Assembly (NCBI GenBank): GCA_947359465.1
Contig: OX375874.1
Coordinates: forward strand, 102,923,441-102,987,440
Source of the DNA: Metellina segmentata
Taxonomy: Eukaryota > Arthropoda > Arachnida > Araneae > Tetragnathidae
Reading direction: 5' to 3'
Length of the DNA stretch: 64,000 nucleotides
Shown: piece by piece, positions 11,816-22,335 of the stretch
Numbering within the stretch: the stretch's first letter is position 1
Layout of the letters: every line of letters begins with the position of its first letter
Made by a program: the position numbers and the translations under genes
The notes under the pieces: model-generated
What the model saw: the letters and a program-made list of their open reading frames with translations, nothing else
The model's database searches: none
What the model was told of the DNA's origin: nothing

Positions 11816-12889
11816 GTCTGTGAATCAATGTTGTGTCACGGCCTTATATGATTTGATTTTAGCTGATCTGATTATTTGCTATACTCTTGTATTGCCTTCG
11901 CCACTCTTTCGTTTCTACCAAAACTTGTTTTGCCTCTGTAACTCGACATACTTCCGTACTTCAAACATTAACGTTTTTAGCACACACGGTGCATTTGTAT
12001 TCAAAGATCCTTCAAATTGACGAATAAGATTAATTATTTCAGATAATAATTTATTTAGATTCCCTTTTGAATTTCTGATTCTCCAAATCGCCTTACGAAG
12101 ATTTTTGATTTTTTACGAAATATACGTGTCCCAACGAAGAAAAGCCCTCAACTCGAAGAAGAAAACTCTTTTCTCAGAAGCATCATAATCCTTACATAAA
12201 CTTAACCTCCGACATCAGTCTGGAACGAGAAATAAATAAGGAATCTTACGCGACTAGAGACATGCACTGCATTTCTTGGGATCAATTTTAAAGAATACAA
12301 AATTCTTTCACAAAGATTCCTGCGATTTCCCTTAAAAATAAGCATCCGTTCTTCGTTCTATGACCCATCCATCATCAGTAGCCGCATCGTTTCTCATCCA
12401 AGTCCATTTCTTTTCATAATGTTATTTACCGAACAATGTACACGCTTTGCAATTTTATAAATCTGCGACTACAGAATCCAGGAAGCGGTGATTAAATGCT
12501 TGAGAGTGGGGAAAATTCAAGACTTGAGACGTATTATTCAAGATTTAAACCCTCATAATTCATGCATCGCATTTTCTCCTCGTCACATTCATTACATTTT
12601 TAATATGACGCCAAGCCTGCGATGCTTTAAACGCGTTCAAATATAAATTAACCCAACGCGACATCCATCATGTTTTATTAAAAGAACATTACACTAGAAT
12701 ACATGTTGGCGAGCGTTCAGTGCTGCGGAAACTACCTTTAATTATTTATATTTTCGTGTATTTTTATTCATTTTTCTGAAATAATGTAGCGGTAGACATA
12801 AAGTTTGTTAATTCTGATTAAAGGGAACTTAAACATGAGGTATTTTTCTAATCGAGCTAAGCCCAATTAATTGGGTTGATGCTAAAGTT

Positions 12890-13775
12890 GACCTGTTTTT
12901 GGCGCAAGATGGGCATTGCACCAGAAACAGCTGTGTTATCTTACTTCACACGTAAAATTTTCATGTTGTTTGAAAGAAGGCAAGTACTTTCGAAAGAATT
13001 GTGTTACTGGGTTGTGTTTATTTTTTAATTTTGTTAAACATTAACAATGGCAGAAAATAAGGAGCATTTCCGACATAGAATGCTTTCTTATTTCCGAAAA
13101 AGGCTTCGTAGATGCTAAAGAAGATATGAGTTTTGTAAGGTGAGGGTACCGTTGACGATTTTACGTGCCCTAAAGGGTTTATTAAGCATTAAAAATAGCA
13201 GAAAATAAGGAGCATTTCCGACATAGTATGCTTTCTTATTTCCAAAAAAGGCTTCAGAGATGCTAAAGAAGATACGAGTTTTGTAAGGTTAGAGTACCGT
13301 TGACGATTTTACGTGCCCTAAAGGGTTTATTAAGCATTAAAAATAGCAGAAAATAATGAGCATTTCCGACATAGTATGCTTTCTTATTTCCGAAAAAGGC
13401 TTCGCAGATGCTAAAGAAGATATGAGTTTTGTAGGGTGAGGGTGCCGTTGACGTTTTCACTTGACCTAAGATGTTTGTTAAGCATTAAAAATGGCCAAAA
13501 ATAAGGAGCATTTCCGACATAGTATGCTTTCTTATTTCCGAAAAGGCTTCGCAGATGCCTAAGAAGATTCAAGTTTTATAGGGTGAGGGTGTAGTTGACG
13601 ATTTCACGTGGACTAAAAGGTTTATTAAGCATTAAAAATAGCAGAAAATAAGGAGCATTTCCGACATAGTATGCTTTCTTATTTCCGAAAAGGCTTCGCA
13701 GATGCCTAAGAAGATTCAAGTTTTATAGGGTGAGGGTGTAGTTGACGATTTCACGTGCCCTAAGGGGTTCGGAAA
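12890..13775 (+). repeat. interspersed repeat family R1, copy 3, with five 148-bp units
   Basis: The part to 13035 matches copies 1 and 2 (TTACTTCACACGTAA, then a spacer to TGGCAGAAAATAAGGAGCAT). From 13035 a unit containing GCAGAAAATAAGGAGCATTT, CGACATAGTATGCTTTC, GGCTTCGCAGATGC and GGGTGAGGGT is repeated five times. The anchor C lies at 13051, 13199, 13347, 13495 and 13642, giving periods of 148, 148, 148 and 147. The minus ORF at 13263-13460 is an artefact of the array. Confidence 0.8.
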
Positions 13776-14434
13776 CTTTCGTCACCTGGATCAGTTCTTT
13801 AGCCAGAAACCTTAGAACTTTTATTAGCGCGAGAACCAAAGTCATTTCTCGTCAATTTATGTCAAAAAATAACCCAATACATAATGGTCTAAAATCTTAA
13901 CCAAAGCACATCTTTTTGAGGAAATTTTAACACCATGAAGGTATAATGGAAATCATCTGTAACTTTCAAGATCTGTTGACTAGTTTATGAAAAACAAATA
14001 AGTTGGATTGATGAGCGATTCATCATGCCTTGGCCCAGAAATTCAATCTGAACTGCCAAGTCAGAAGTGTGTATGGATCGCTTACTCGGAGCCACACAAG
14101 CGCAGTGTGTGATCAAACTATTAGAGCCACTGTACAATAAAGGTACTTTTTGAGGTTTGGGTAAAAGTAGATGACAGCTACTTGATAAATTGTGAAACCA
14201 ACGCTAACTATTTATTTAAATTTCGTTGTCATGAGTATGTCGTAAAAATTAAAAAGAATTCGATGTAAGCAGTTTCTATTTAATAATAAATGGTGGAAAC
14301 ATAAACTGCCTATTTAGAACACTGACTTTAATGATATGATCGTCCAGTATTGAATACGGGGATGTGTAAAAATTTCTCCTGTAATCACTATGACTCGTCG
14401 ATGACAACGAAAGCTATATAAACAAATGACAGAT

Positions 14435-14556
14435 CAGGTGTGGGACACCATTGGGTACTATTTGCGATCTCGGTTACTACTAATTTAGGTTAACCCCAAC
14501 ACCAAACGCTATATCAGGAAAGTTGCAGTGACAAAATACCCTTCCTTCGTAGCATT
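14435..14556 (+). pseudogene. Tc1-type transposase relic (type B), left part split by the LTR element
   Basis: Frame at about 14446-14556 reads TIGYYLRSRLLLI, a stop, then VNPNTKRYIRKVAVTKYPS. This recalls the GIGY..RS.L.. to RYI..VLQP.. region just before the second catalytic aspartate of Tc1 transposases. It ends exactly at the LTR boundary and resumes at 19338. Confidence 0.65.
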
Positions 14557-14886
14557 TGCCGCGCTGGGTGGTAGGGTTTAATTTATCAGCCACACACCTC
14601 CCAGGCGGACAATTGCATGAACTACCGACGAGTGGCTTTGGTAATCCAGAAAGGTAGATCGTTTGTAAAAGAACAAGTTTAATAACAACGTAATTTCTAC
14701 AACCAGTACATAAAGACAAATAATATTTCATAAAAATGAGAAAGATAAGTTTTAAGTCTCTTTGTGTACAGATATTTATAGTCGAACAACTTGGCCAATC
14801 TTTTGGTTTCAGTTCTAGTAAGTCACGTTGAAGACTGTTTGCCACCTAGCGGCACGTAGAGTGTTATATTCCGGTACGTCACCGCA
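14557..14886 (-). repeat. 3' LTR of the gypsy element
   Basis: Starts TGCCGCGCTGGG and ends CACCGCA on the + strand; direct repeat of 19002-19333. The minus-strand ORF at 14480-14845 is an LTR reading frame without known product. Confidence 0.96.
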
Positions 14887-14901
14887 GTACCCCCTCCTCA
14901 G
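14887..14901 (-). other. polypurine tract
   Basis: Read on the minus strand, TGAGGAGGGGGTAC lies immediately upstream of the 3' LTR, the expected primer site for plus-strand DNA synthesis. Confidence 0.85.
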
Positions 14902-14924
14902 TGATCAAACTAAGAAAGAGCACG

Positions 14925-17507
14925 CTATGCTTGATACCGGTCGACGAAACGGACAGTTCTCCCATACCGAGTTTTCCCAGGAAGTCTTGAGGATTCGATG
15001 TCTGTGGGTTCGAGGTCCTGTGGCATGAAGGCTGGTTTCAACCGGTCGATGCGGATGACGACAGGTTTGCCCCGCACTTCAATCTTGAAGTACGAGTCTT
15101 TCTTTCTCTCCAACACTAGGTAGGGTCCTTCATATGGCGGTTGCAAGGGTTTTCGAACTCTGTCCACTCTTACAAAGACACGAGTGCAGAATCCGAGGTC
15201 TTTGTGGATGAATACGGCTTTCGTTCCATGAGATGACATTGGCTTGGGTTGGAAGTCCTGGAAAGTGCGACGTAACCGTTCCAGCCATGTCGAGGGATCA
15301 CGAATAAAAGTGGAATCATCCAGAAACTCTCCAGGTAGACGGATGGTTGAGCCATAGACCAACTCCGCTGGGGTTGCCTGGATATCCTCCTTCATCGCTG
15401 CCCGAAATCCCATCAGGATCGCTGGAAGAGCCTCAGTCCACCTGCAAGAGCTAATAGATTTAATAGCACTTTTTAGTGGTCTGTGCCAGTTTTCCACTAA
15501 ACCATTTGCTTTCGGGTTATATGGCGAAGTTCGCCTTTTTGTGATACCGAGAAGTTTGGTTAGTTCTTTGAAAAGGTTCGATTCAAACTGGCGTCCTTGA
15601 TCCGAAGTTATTATCTCGGGAACCCCAAAACGAGGGATCCACTCCGAAAAGAGCGTACGGGCAACAGATTGTGCGGTCATGTCGCTAATCGGATACGCTT
15701 CAGGCCAACGCGTTGCCCTATCAACTATCGTGAGACAGTATCTCATACCTTGCGATTCAGGCAGAGGACCAATTATATCACAATTTAAGTGTTGAAATCT
15801 ATCCGAAGGCAATTGATATTGACCGAGTTCCGACTTAATATGTTTAGTGATCTTTGCCCGCTGACAATCTAAACAAGTACGAGCCCATTCTCTGCAATCT
15901 TTGCTTATCGATGGCCAAACGAATCGATTCTTGACCAGGTTCAAATATTTATTAACTCCTGGATGCGCCAAATTGTGCAAAGTGAAAAATGCATCTTTCC
16001 TAAATCCTTTAGTTAAGAAAGGACGAGCTTTATTTGTTGACAAATCGCAATAAATTTGATCATTTGAATCGCGAAGTGCTATTTGTTTAAGATTTAACGC
16101 CGTGTTACTTGAATTTAGAATTTCTTTTAACTCTTCATTTACCTTCTGATCTTTAGCGAGAGCTTCATAATCAAGAGGGTTTGGCATACGAATTTCGGCA
16201 ATTCGCGAAAATGCGTCGGCAGCAATATTAGATTCGCCCGAGACATGCTTAATATCCGTTGTGAATTCGGAAATATAAGACAACCAACGCGACTGTCTTT
16301 TGGAATAATTGTCGTTTGCCTTTTTAAAAGCAAAAATTATCGGCTTGTGATCCGTTACCATTTCACACGGTCTAGCTTCAAGCATGTGTCGAAAAAATTT
16401 TACTGCCTCGTAAATAGCCAAAAGTTCTCTATCAAAACTAGAGTATTTTTGTCGAGTTTTGTCAAGACGATGTGAAAAAAATGCTAACGGTTTCAGGGTT
16501 GTACTTTTAGAATTTAAGGTTGCACCAATAGCCATGTCACTTGCGTCACAGCTTAACACCAATTTTTCGTTTCTACCAGGAAAATGCAACAACGTCGCAG
16601 TTGCAAGGGCATTTTTAGAGTCCTCAAACGCTTTTGTCAGAGACTCTGACCAAACGATTTCCGTTTTGTCGTTTTTCCTAGTAGAACCTTTTAAAAGATC
16701 AGTTAGTGGGGCAAGTATTTGTGCAGCACCTTTTATGAATCGGCGATAAAAATTCAAAAGACCCAAATACCTTCTTAATTTACTGAGGCAATCTGGACGA
16801 GGGAAAGTTTGAATGGCCTCGACCTTACCAGAAAGTGGTTTTATGCCATCAGCAGAAATCTCGTGTCCTAAAAACGTTACTTTTGTTTGACCGTACGCGC
16901 ATTTTGACGCGTTGATCCTCAGACCATACTTATGCAATCTCTCGAAAACCGTCTCCAAGTGCTTAACATGCGCTTCCTTTGTTTCTGAAAAAATTAAAAT
17001 GTCATCTAAATAACAAATTGCAAAATCTAGTGCATGTAATACTTCGTTCATGAACCTTTGAAAAGTTTGCGAAGCGCATTTCAACCCAAAGTTCATATAC
17101 AAAAACTCAAAACTTCCAAAGGGCGTTGTAAGTGCAGTTTTGGGAATATCTTTTTCGTTGACAGGAATATGAAAATACGCTCGAACCATGTCGATCTTGG
17201 TAAATATCTTCTTACCGTGCAAAATGTTGGTTATGTCGTGGATATGGGGGACAGGATACCCGTCAGGTACCGTTAGCGAATTTAGACGTCGATAATCTCC
17301 ACAGACCCTGTACGAACCATTCGGTTTTTGCACTGCGTGTATCGGTGAAGCCCAAGGTGACTTCGAAGGCCGGCATATTCCCTGTTCAATAAGATATTCA
17401 AATTCTTTTTTCACTTCGTCTGTAACCTTTGGATGTAACCTTCGAGGTTTTGAATAAATCGGTGAACCTGTGGTTTCTATGAAGTGAACCGTGTCGTGTT
17501 TTACCAA
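14925..17507 (-). CDS. gypsy Pol: reverse transcriptase, RNase H, integrase
   Basis: 860 codons on the minus strand. RT covers about residues 35-250, with the first catalytic D106 in FTKIDMVRAY and the YLDD box at 166-169. RNase H has acidic residues D321, E361, D386 and D431. Integrase has the HHCC zinc finger (H511, H515, C545, C548), the core D577, D636 and E672 with canonical 35-residue D-E spacing, and a GPY motif near 795-797. All catalytic residues are present. The frame opens at a TTG, not an ATG, and overlaps the Gag-protease frame, so Pol would need fusion to the upstream frame. The product ends RYQA, 38 bp from the LTR. Large antisense ORFs here are shadows. Confidence 0.96.
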   Translation of the reverse strand: MVKHDTVHFIETTGSPIYSKPRRLHPKVTDEVKKEFEYLIEQGICRPSKSPWASPIHAVQKPNGSYRVCGDYRRLNSLTVPDGYPVPHIHDITNILHGKKIFTKIDMVRAYFHIPVNEKDIPKTALTTPFGSFEFLYMNFGLKCASQTFQRFMNEVLHALDFAICYLDDILIFSETKEAHVKHLETVFERLHKYGLRINASKCAYGQTKVTFLGHEISADGIKPLSGKVEAIQTFPRPDCLSKLRRYLGLLNFYRRFIKGAAQILAPLTDLLKGSTRKNDKTEIVWSESLTKAFEDSKNALATATLLHFPGRNEKLVLSCDASDMAIGATLNSKSTTLKPLAFFSHRLDKTRQKYSSFDRELLAIYEAVKFFRHMLEARPCEMVTDHKPIIFAFKKANDNYSKRQSRWLSYISEFTTDIKHVSGESNIAADAFSRIAEIRMPNPLDYEALAKDQKVNEELKEILNSSNTALNLKQIALRDSNDQIYCDLSTNKARPFLTKGFRKDAFFTLHNLAHPGVNKYLNLVKNRFVWPSISKDCREWARTCLDCQRAKITKHIKSELGQYQLPSDRFQHLNCDIIGPLPESQGMRYCLTIVDRATRWPEAYPISDMTAQSVARTLFSEWIPRFGVPEIITSDQGRQFESNLFKELTKLLGITKRRTSPYNPKANGLVENWHRPLKSAIKSISSCRWTEALPAILMGFRAAMKEDIQATPAELVYGSTIRLPGEFLDDSTFIRDPSTWLERLRRTFQDFQPKPMSSHGTKAVFIHKDLGFCTRVFVRVDRVRKPLQPPYEGPYLVLERKKDSYFKIEVRGKPVVIRIDRLKPAFMPQDLEPTDIESSRLPGKTRYGRTVRFVDRYQA

Positions 17508-18870
17508 AATTCGGGGTAGGATTAGACAAGTCAGGAAATTTCTTTAAAATATCGAGGTATTCTGTAGAGTCAGATATCAACCGAATTCCTGGTTGCAAAG
17601 CTTTTTCCACTTTCCCGAATGCAAATAAATTTGTTCTGCCATCAATCAATTTCTTATGCTTTATATCAACAAGCAAGTTAAAATTTCCCAAAAAATCTGC
17701 ACCTATAATTGGTGTCGATACATCTGCAATGACGAAAGTCCAACTAAAGCTTCGACGTAATCCTAAACTAACTTTTAATACCCGTTGCCCAAATATTGGA
17801 ATTTTACTTCCATTTGCTGCATACAGGAACTTATCAGAACGCTTTAGTTTAGTATTTTTAGTTGGTGGAATGCAGGATATATCGCTACCTGAATCTATTA
17901 GAAACCTTAATTGAGTTGCTTTGTCTAAGACAAGCAAGCGATTTTGGGAAGCTGCTACTTCAATTTCGCTTATGTTGGTACGAGTAGCAGCGGAATCTAG
18001 TTTTTTTTGCTGGGTGACAAATTTACACGGTGGACGACATTTGCGAGCCTTTTCTGCAAAACGCTCGTGATAAAAGCAAATGGGAGAGTTTTCGTGGTTT
18101 TCTCGCGATCTACTCCGATTTCGAGAATTGGAACGATATCTTTGATATGTTCTGTAACGCGAATTTATGATCAATTCCTCCACCTTTCTGGTCAATATTT
18201 CTACCGCTCTTTGCAATACTAATATTTCATTTTTTTCGCAAGCGGTCGAGGTACTTGCTACGTTTAACGTTGCCGCGTTCATCGTGTAGTCTGTTTTTAC
18301 TTCACAAATTTTATCCGCAAGTAGGGCCATCTCTGGCAACTCTACTGTTGCAACAGACAAGATTGCTTGCAAGTTCGCAGGGAGTCGCTCTAGCCAAATT
18401 GTCTGAAGAAATTCTTCAGAAACGGCAGTTTTTGCTAGTTCCCGCATTTGTCGTAACAATGTAGATGGCTTTTTGTCATCCAATTGTAACTCAGAAAGCA
18501 ATCGTCTAATTTGCTGGGATTGGGAATCAGTAAATTCCTCCAGCAATCGTTTCTTCAGCGCCTCATATTTTCCAGTTAATGGGGGATTCAGTAGAACATA
18601 AGTAACTGACGAAAGTGTTTCTGAATCAATATGAGCAACCAGATTATTGAATTTTGTGAGGTCAGACGAAATATTAGCAATCTGGAAGTTTGCTTCTACT
18701 TGCGCTAACCAAATAGAAATGTTATTCTTCCAAATGGGCGGAATTTTAGCGGACACGTGAGCCAATTCTGGGACTTCCTTGTGAAATGTTTTAGAATCTT
18801 CCCCTTCTGTGGGCATCGCTATATAGTTGAATAAACGTATACAAAAATATCTTGATAATTCGAACCACAA
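17398..18870 (-). CDS. gypsy Gag and aspartic protease
   Basis: Likely start is the ATG at 18816 (MPTEGEDSK), residue 19 of the longest 490-codon frame. The N-terminal half (about residues 40-195) is a capsid-like helical domain with WLAQVEANF and LPANLQAIL motifs. Then come an arginine-rich stretch (239-256), a compact Cys/His knuckle CFYHERFAEKARKCRPPC (265-282) instead of the classic CCHC box, and a retropepsin with active site LIDSGSDIS (324-332) and IIGADFLGNF near 388-397. The last ~36 residues, after the break near 17510, are out-of-frame readings of the protease-RT linker. Gag and protease are in one frame. Confidence 0.93.
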   Translation of the reverse strand: MWFELSRYFCIRLFNYIAMPTEGEDSKTFHKEVPELAHVSAKIPPIWKNNISIWLAQVEANFQIANISSDLTKFNNLVAHIDSETLSSVTYVLLNPPLTGKYEALKKRLLEEFTDSQSQQIRRLLSELQLDDKKPSTLLRQMRELAKTAVSEEFLQTIWLERLPANLQAILSVATVELPEMALLADKICEVKTDYTMNAATLNVASTSTACEKNEILVLQRAVEILTRKVEELIINSRYRTYQRYRSNSRNRSRSRENHENSPICFYHERFAEKARKCRPPCKFVTQQKKLDSAATRTNISEIEVAASQNRLLVLDKATQLRFLIDSGSDISCIPPTKNTKLKRSDKFLYAANGSKIPIFGQRVLKVSLGLRRSFSWTFVIADVSTPIIGADFLGNFNLLVDIKHKKLIDGRTNLFAFGKVEKALQPGIRLISDSTEYLDILKKFPDLSNPTPNFGKTRHGSLHRNHRFTDLFKTSKVTSKGYRRSEKRI

Positions 18871-18982
18871 TCAACAATGTGCAAATGTTAGCCTGAGCGC
18901 ACCGACAACGAAAAAAAAACACACACATACCTGTTACCTGTGTTTGTTAGTTCTGTCAGCAGATTCCGATCAGAAGAGTTGT

Positions 18983-19001
18983 ATGCTAACTGGGTCACCA
19001 C
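18983..19001 (-). other. primer-binding site
   Basis: One base inside the 5' LTR the minus strand reads TGGTGACCCAGTTAGCAT, starting TGG as expected for pairing with the CCA 3' end of a host tRNA. The tRNA species was not identified. Confidence 0.8.
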
Positions 19002-19333
19002 TGCCGCGCTGGGTGGTAGGGTTTAATTTATCAGCCACACACCTCCCAGGCGGACAATTGCATGAACTACCGACGAGTGGCTTTGGTAATCCAGAAAGGT
19101 AGATCGTTTGTAAAAGAACAAGTTTAATAACAACGTAATTTCTACACAACCAGTACATAAAGACAAATAATATTTCATAAAAATGAGAAAGATAAGTTTT
19201 AAGTCTCTTTGTGTACAGATATTTATAGTCGAACAGCTTGGCCAATCTTTTGGTTTCAGTTCTAGTAAGTCACGTTGAAGACTGTTTGCCACCTAGCGGC
19301 ACGTAGAGTGTTATATTCCGGTGCGTCACCGCA
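19002..19333 (-). repeat. 5' LTR of the gypsy element
   Basis: 332 bp, TG...CA. Differs from the 3' LTR by an extra CA near 19146, A/G near 19237 and A/G near 19323. It should contain the promoter, read leftwards; no TATA box was assigned with confidence. Confidence 0.96.
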
Positions 19334-19337
19334 CATT

Positions 19338-19625
19338 CCTCCGCTATATTCCAGCATGATATTGCCCAACCATGTGTTGCCAGGAATGTTAAGGCCTTGT
19401 TTTCAGCAAGAGGAATACTGCTTCTTTCTTGACATTTACATTCGACAGACATGTCGCCTGTTGAACATGTATGGGATATGGCCATTCGGCAACTATCTCG
19501 TTCTCCGGCAATCAGTACCGATGAACTGAGGACACATACAAGAAGCCTGGCAAGTAATTCCTCAGAAACACATCCAAAGACTCTTAAATTCGATGCCAAT
19601 ACGAATAGCATCTATTATCGTAGCT
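19338..19625 (+). pseudogene. Tc1-type transposase relic (type B), right part
   Basis: In two frames one reads IFQHDIAQPCVARNVKALFS, then a stop, then STDMSPVEHVWDMAIRQL and SRSPAISTDELRTHTRSL. These are the second-aspartate (FQxDxAxPHxA) and third-acid (SPxEHxWD) regions of Tc1 transposases. It continues the fragment ending at 14556, showing that the LTR element landed inside this gene. Confidence 0.8.
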
Positions 19626-19838
19626 AATGGAATCTTCACAACATATTGATTTTTACACCTTATTATAACTACAAGCTGTAAAAATCAATACGTTGTGAAT
19701 CCTTCATTAGCTACAAAATAGTCTTGGCATCGAATTTAAGAGTCTTTGGATGTGTTCGTGAGGAATTGCTTGTCAGGATTCTTGTATGTGTTCTCAGTTG
19801 ATTGGCATTGGTTGCTGGATAACGAGATAGTTATTGTT
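19490..19838. repeat. inverted duplication of the Tc1 relic end (~170-bp arms)
   Basis: Left arm (AACTATCTCG...CATCCAAAGACTCTTAAATT...) and right arm (...AATTTAAGAGTCTTTGGATG...CGAGATAGTT) are imperfect reverse complements meeting near 19667 around TTATAACTACAAGC. Confidence 0.85.
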
Positions 19839-20154
19839 CTAAAAATTTACTCGTTTATATACACTAACAGTATTTTTGGTATAAATTTCAATCTAACTGC
19901 ATGGTTCTTTCTTGATGTTTCATTTTTCACAAACAGCAGAGTATAATATTTATAACCCAATGCTTATTAACACTGTTGCAAAAATTCTTAACAATTAATT
20001 TCTTACATGATATTACACAGTAACAACATAACAGAATTGGGAAATCTTAATTAATGAATTATAAATATTTCTGTTGAAATATTTGGGAAGGTGAAAAGTA
20101 TATTTCAGAATATTTGTTCGTTGACTGCTTGAATGTCAAAATGAATTGGTTTAA

Positions 20155-20320
20155 TTTGTCCCCCATCTGTCAATTTTTGGGGCACGAAAGCTAATTAAAC
20201 TGAAACCTACCGCTTAAAGTGGGTTCAGAACCGATACAAGTATCCAAGCCCAGACCGGATTTGAACTCAGCCTGTTAAACCGGGAACCAGAGTGCTAACC
20301 ATTCGGATACTCGGCTGGAA
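20155..20320 (-). repeat. tRNA-derived SINE-like sequence (third family)
   Basis: On the minus strand 20320 downward reads CAGCCGAGTATCCGAATGG, TTAGCACTCTGG, then GAGTTCAAATCC. These are A-box and B-box-like words, but the acceptor stem does not pair. The body runs to GGGGGACAAATT. Confidence 0.6.
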
Positions 20321-21435
20321 ATACAAAACCAAAATTTCTCTAGCTCAACATACAAATTAATAAATGCGCGATGACTAAAACTATTCAATTCTCATCAGTT
20401 CAAATACATTACAGACTTACGATATTCACTTGGATGCTTTTTCCCAACGATCTTACCAAGAAGAAATAAAAAAAACAGTCGTCAAGTGTTTAATTTGCAT
20501 TCCACAAAAAAAAGACAAGCCTTCAACAAGGGCTTCCTTTTTCAGTCATTAAAACAAATATACCTATGTGCGCACCAAAAGAGGGGAAAAAAATCTCAGA
20601 ACAAATAAAGCTAATTTTCCATTGGATCGGAGTAATAAGACGTCACAGGTCAATGAGCCAATAAAAGAAAATTCCTCATACGGAAAAGGTACGGATTACG
20701 TTGGATAAATATATTCAGCAATAAATCATGCATCTGAAATGAAGCGTGGAGGAGGAAAAAAAGTACTCTGCTTCCATTGTTCAATTAAATCAATTAATAG
20801 GAGTGGAGAAGACTGGAATAACTAAACAATGAGGTATAGGAAAGGGTCCGTGCAAAAGGCCCCAATCTGCACTGTAGGATTTAATTATAGAATCATTAGA
20901 GAGTCTAATTCCTTTAGATTTTTTTAACGAAAATGCAAATTGTTTGCTCTGAGAATAGAGATGGTTTGAATTTTTTTGCCATTTGCTTCAGAATAAATGT
21001 TTCTGTTTTCTGCCACTTCGCCCCTAATTTACTTTTTTCTTCCCGTTGCACTGAAACAGGAAAGCATTTACCCATGCTCTTTGTCAATAATTATGACACT
21101 TAATGTTACTTTACGGGAATTGGCTTTAATGTATTAAAAAAAGTTTTTTTGGTATCAATTCAATTGAATAATGGTCAGTGGAAATAATAGAATTAAACCA
21201 GTAAATGGATTGAATGAAAAAATTTGCATACCACAAAATGAATCACGTCGATGTTTTTCCCACACAATTCCATTTTTCTCTTAATATTTTTTATAAGATG
21301 CGAATAATTGAACTTTCAAATTTACTGAGGAATGAGTTTCAAAATTTACTTTTAAATAAAATCGGTTTGTTTGAGGTGGACCGATTCGACACTTTACTTT
21401 TCGTTCAAAATATTTACTTTTCAGGTAGCAGTATG

Positions 21436-22096
21436 CACTACCCTACAATAATGGACCAGACAGCAAGTTGTGCAGGTTAAAGGAAAAAGAATGCATGCTT
21501 TAATAGAGAGATGATCCCCCATGTGCTGCAATTATACTAGGAACCCTTCTGGGCATACATTCAACAAGGTTTTGATACAGAGCTATGGGTACTTGCGTCC
21601 GTTCCTGCTACAAGAATGTCATCAGCTCAGCTGTAGATCTCGGACGTAGTTACCTGGTCTGTAAGCGTCGCTCGAATTGTTCCCACAAATGTTCTATGGG
21701 TTTTATTTTAGGTCGGGACTTTTAGCAGGCCAAGGAAGACGTTTTACATCCATATCTTGATACCACTTCTTGACAGAGGCTGCAATATGACATAGAGCGG
21801 TATCGTCCTGCAAGTAACATTCGTCCATTCCATAAAATTGCCAGAGCGCAGGAAGAACCTGATTGTCCAAAATGTTTATGTAGGCGTCGGCGTTCAGAAA
21901 ACCAGGAACAACATGCAAAGGTCCTAGGCCATACCACGAAAAACACCCCCAAACAAGTAATCGTATTTTATGCAAGTCCGCCAGCGTCTGGACATACTTT
22001 CAACAAGGTTTTGATACACAGCTACGAAAAACACCTTCAAACAAGTAGTATTTTATGCAAATCCGCCCGCGTCTGGTCGTGTATTGGAGGGTAGTG
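21436..22096 (-). mobile_element. Tc1-type element A, copy 2 (internally deleted, rearranged)
   Basis: Left end CACTACCCTACAATAATG and right end TTGGAGGGTAGTG are inverted, with TA after the right end. The minus frame at 21703-21975 reads [20 protein letters not shown], then [19 protein letters not shown]. The start next to the right end (ATTTTATGCAAATCCGCC) is partly duplicated at 21966-22080. The N-terminal half of the transposase is missing. Confidence 0.85.
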
Positions 22097-22242
22097 TAAT
22101 TTGGTTCAACCCGTGAAAAACGATAACTTGAAGACCATGGTTAACTCGCAATATTTTTATCAGAAACATGTTAGAAAATATCTGTTGAGCTGCATTTATC
22201 ACAGCTTACGAGGATCTAGCTTTCGTTAGCCCCTCTATATTC

Positions 22243-22335
22243 ATACGTAGGTAGGTATTTTAATCAACATCATACTGAAGCGACACAACGGGCAATTGGC
22301 AACGGTCGAGGATCAAACCTGAGTTAAAAGAGTCG
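22243..22335 (-). repeat. S1 SINE fragment, 3' end
   Basis: TACGTAGGTAGGTATTTTAA tail, then ACACAACGGGCAATTGGC and GGATCAAACC. Confidence 0.75.

Larger units (their letters stand above)
14557..19333 (-). mobile_element. Ty3/gypsy LTR retrotransposon, nearly intact
   Basis: A 4,777-bp element on the minus strand with two LTRs (330 and 332 bp) that begin TG and end CA, flanked by a 4-bp duplication CATT (14553-14556 and 19334-19337). The LTRs differ by only two substitutions and one 2-bp indel, so the insertion is recent. It carries a primer-binding site next to the 5' LTR, Gag-protease and Pol reading frames, and a polypurine tract before the 3' LTR. Domain order protease, RT, RNase H, integrase marks Ty3/gypsy (Metaviridae), not copia. 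It has a single frame break between protease and RT. Confidence 0.97.

Noticed and set aside
13035..13775. Regular tandem repeats considered as a CRISPR array
   Set aside because: Units are contiguous and diverge along their whole length, with no unique spacers; the DNA is animal.
15597..18464. Plus-strand ORFs across the gypsy element
   Set aside because: Shadows of the minus-strand Gag and Pol frames.
20247..20318. Functional tRNA gene on the minus strand
   Set aside because: B box present, but acceptor and T stems do not pair; best seen as a SINE head.
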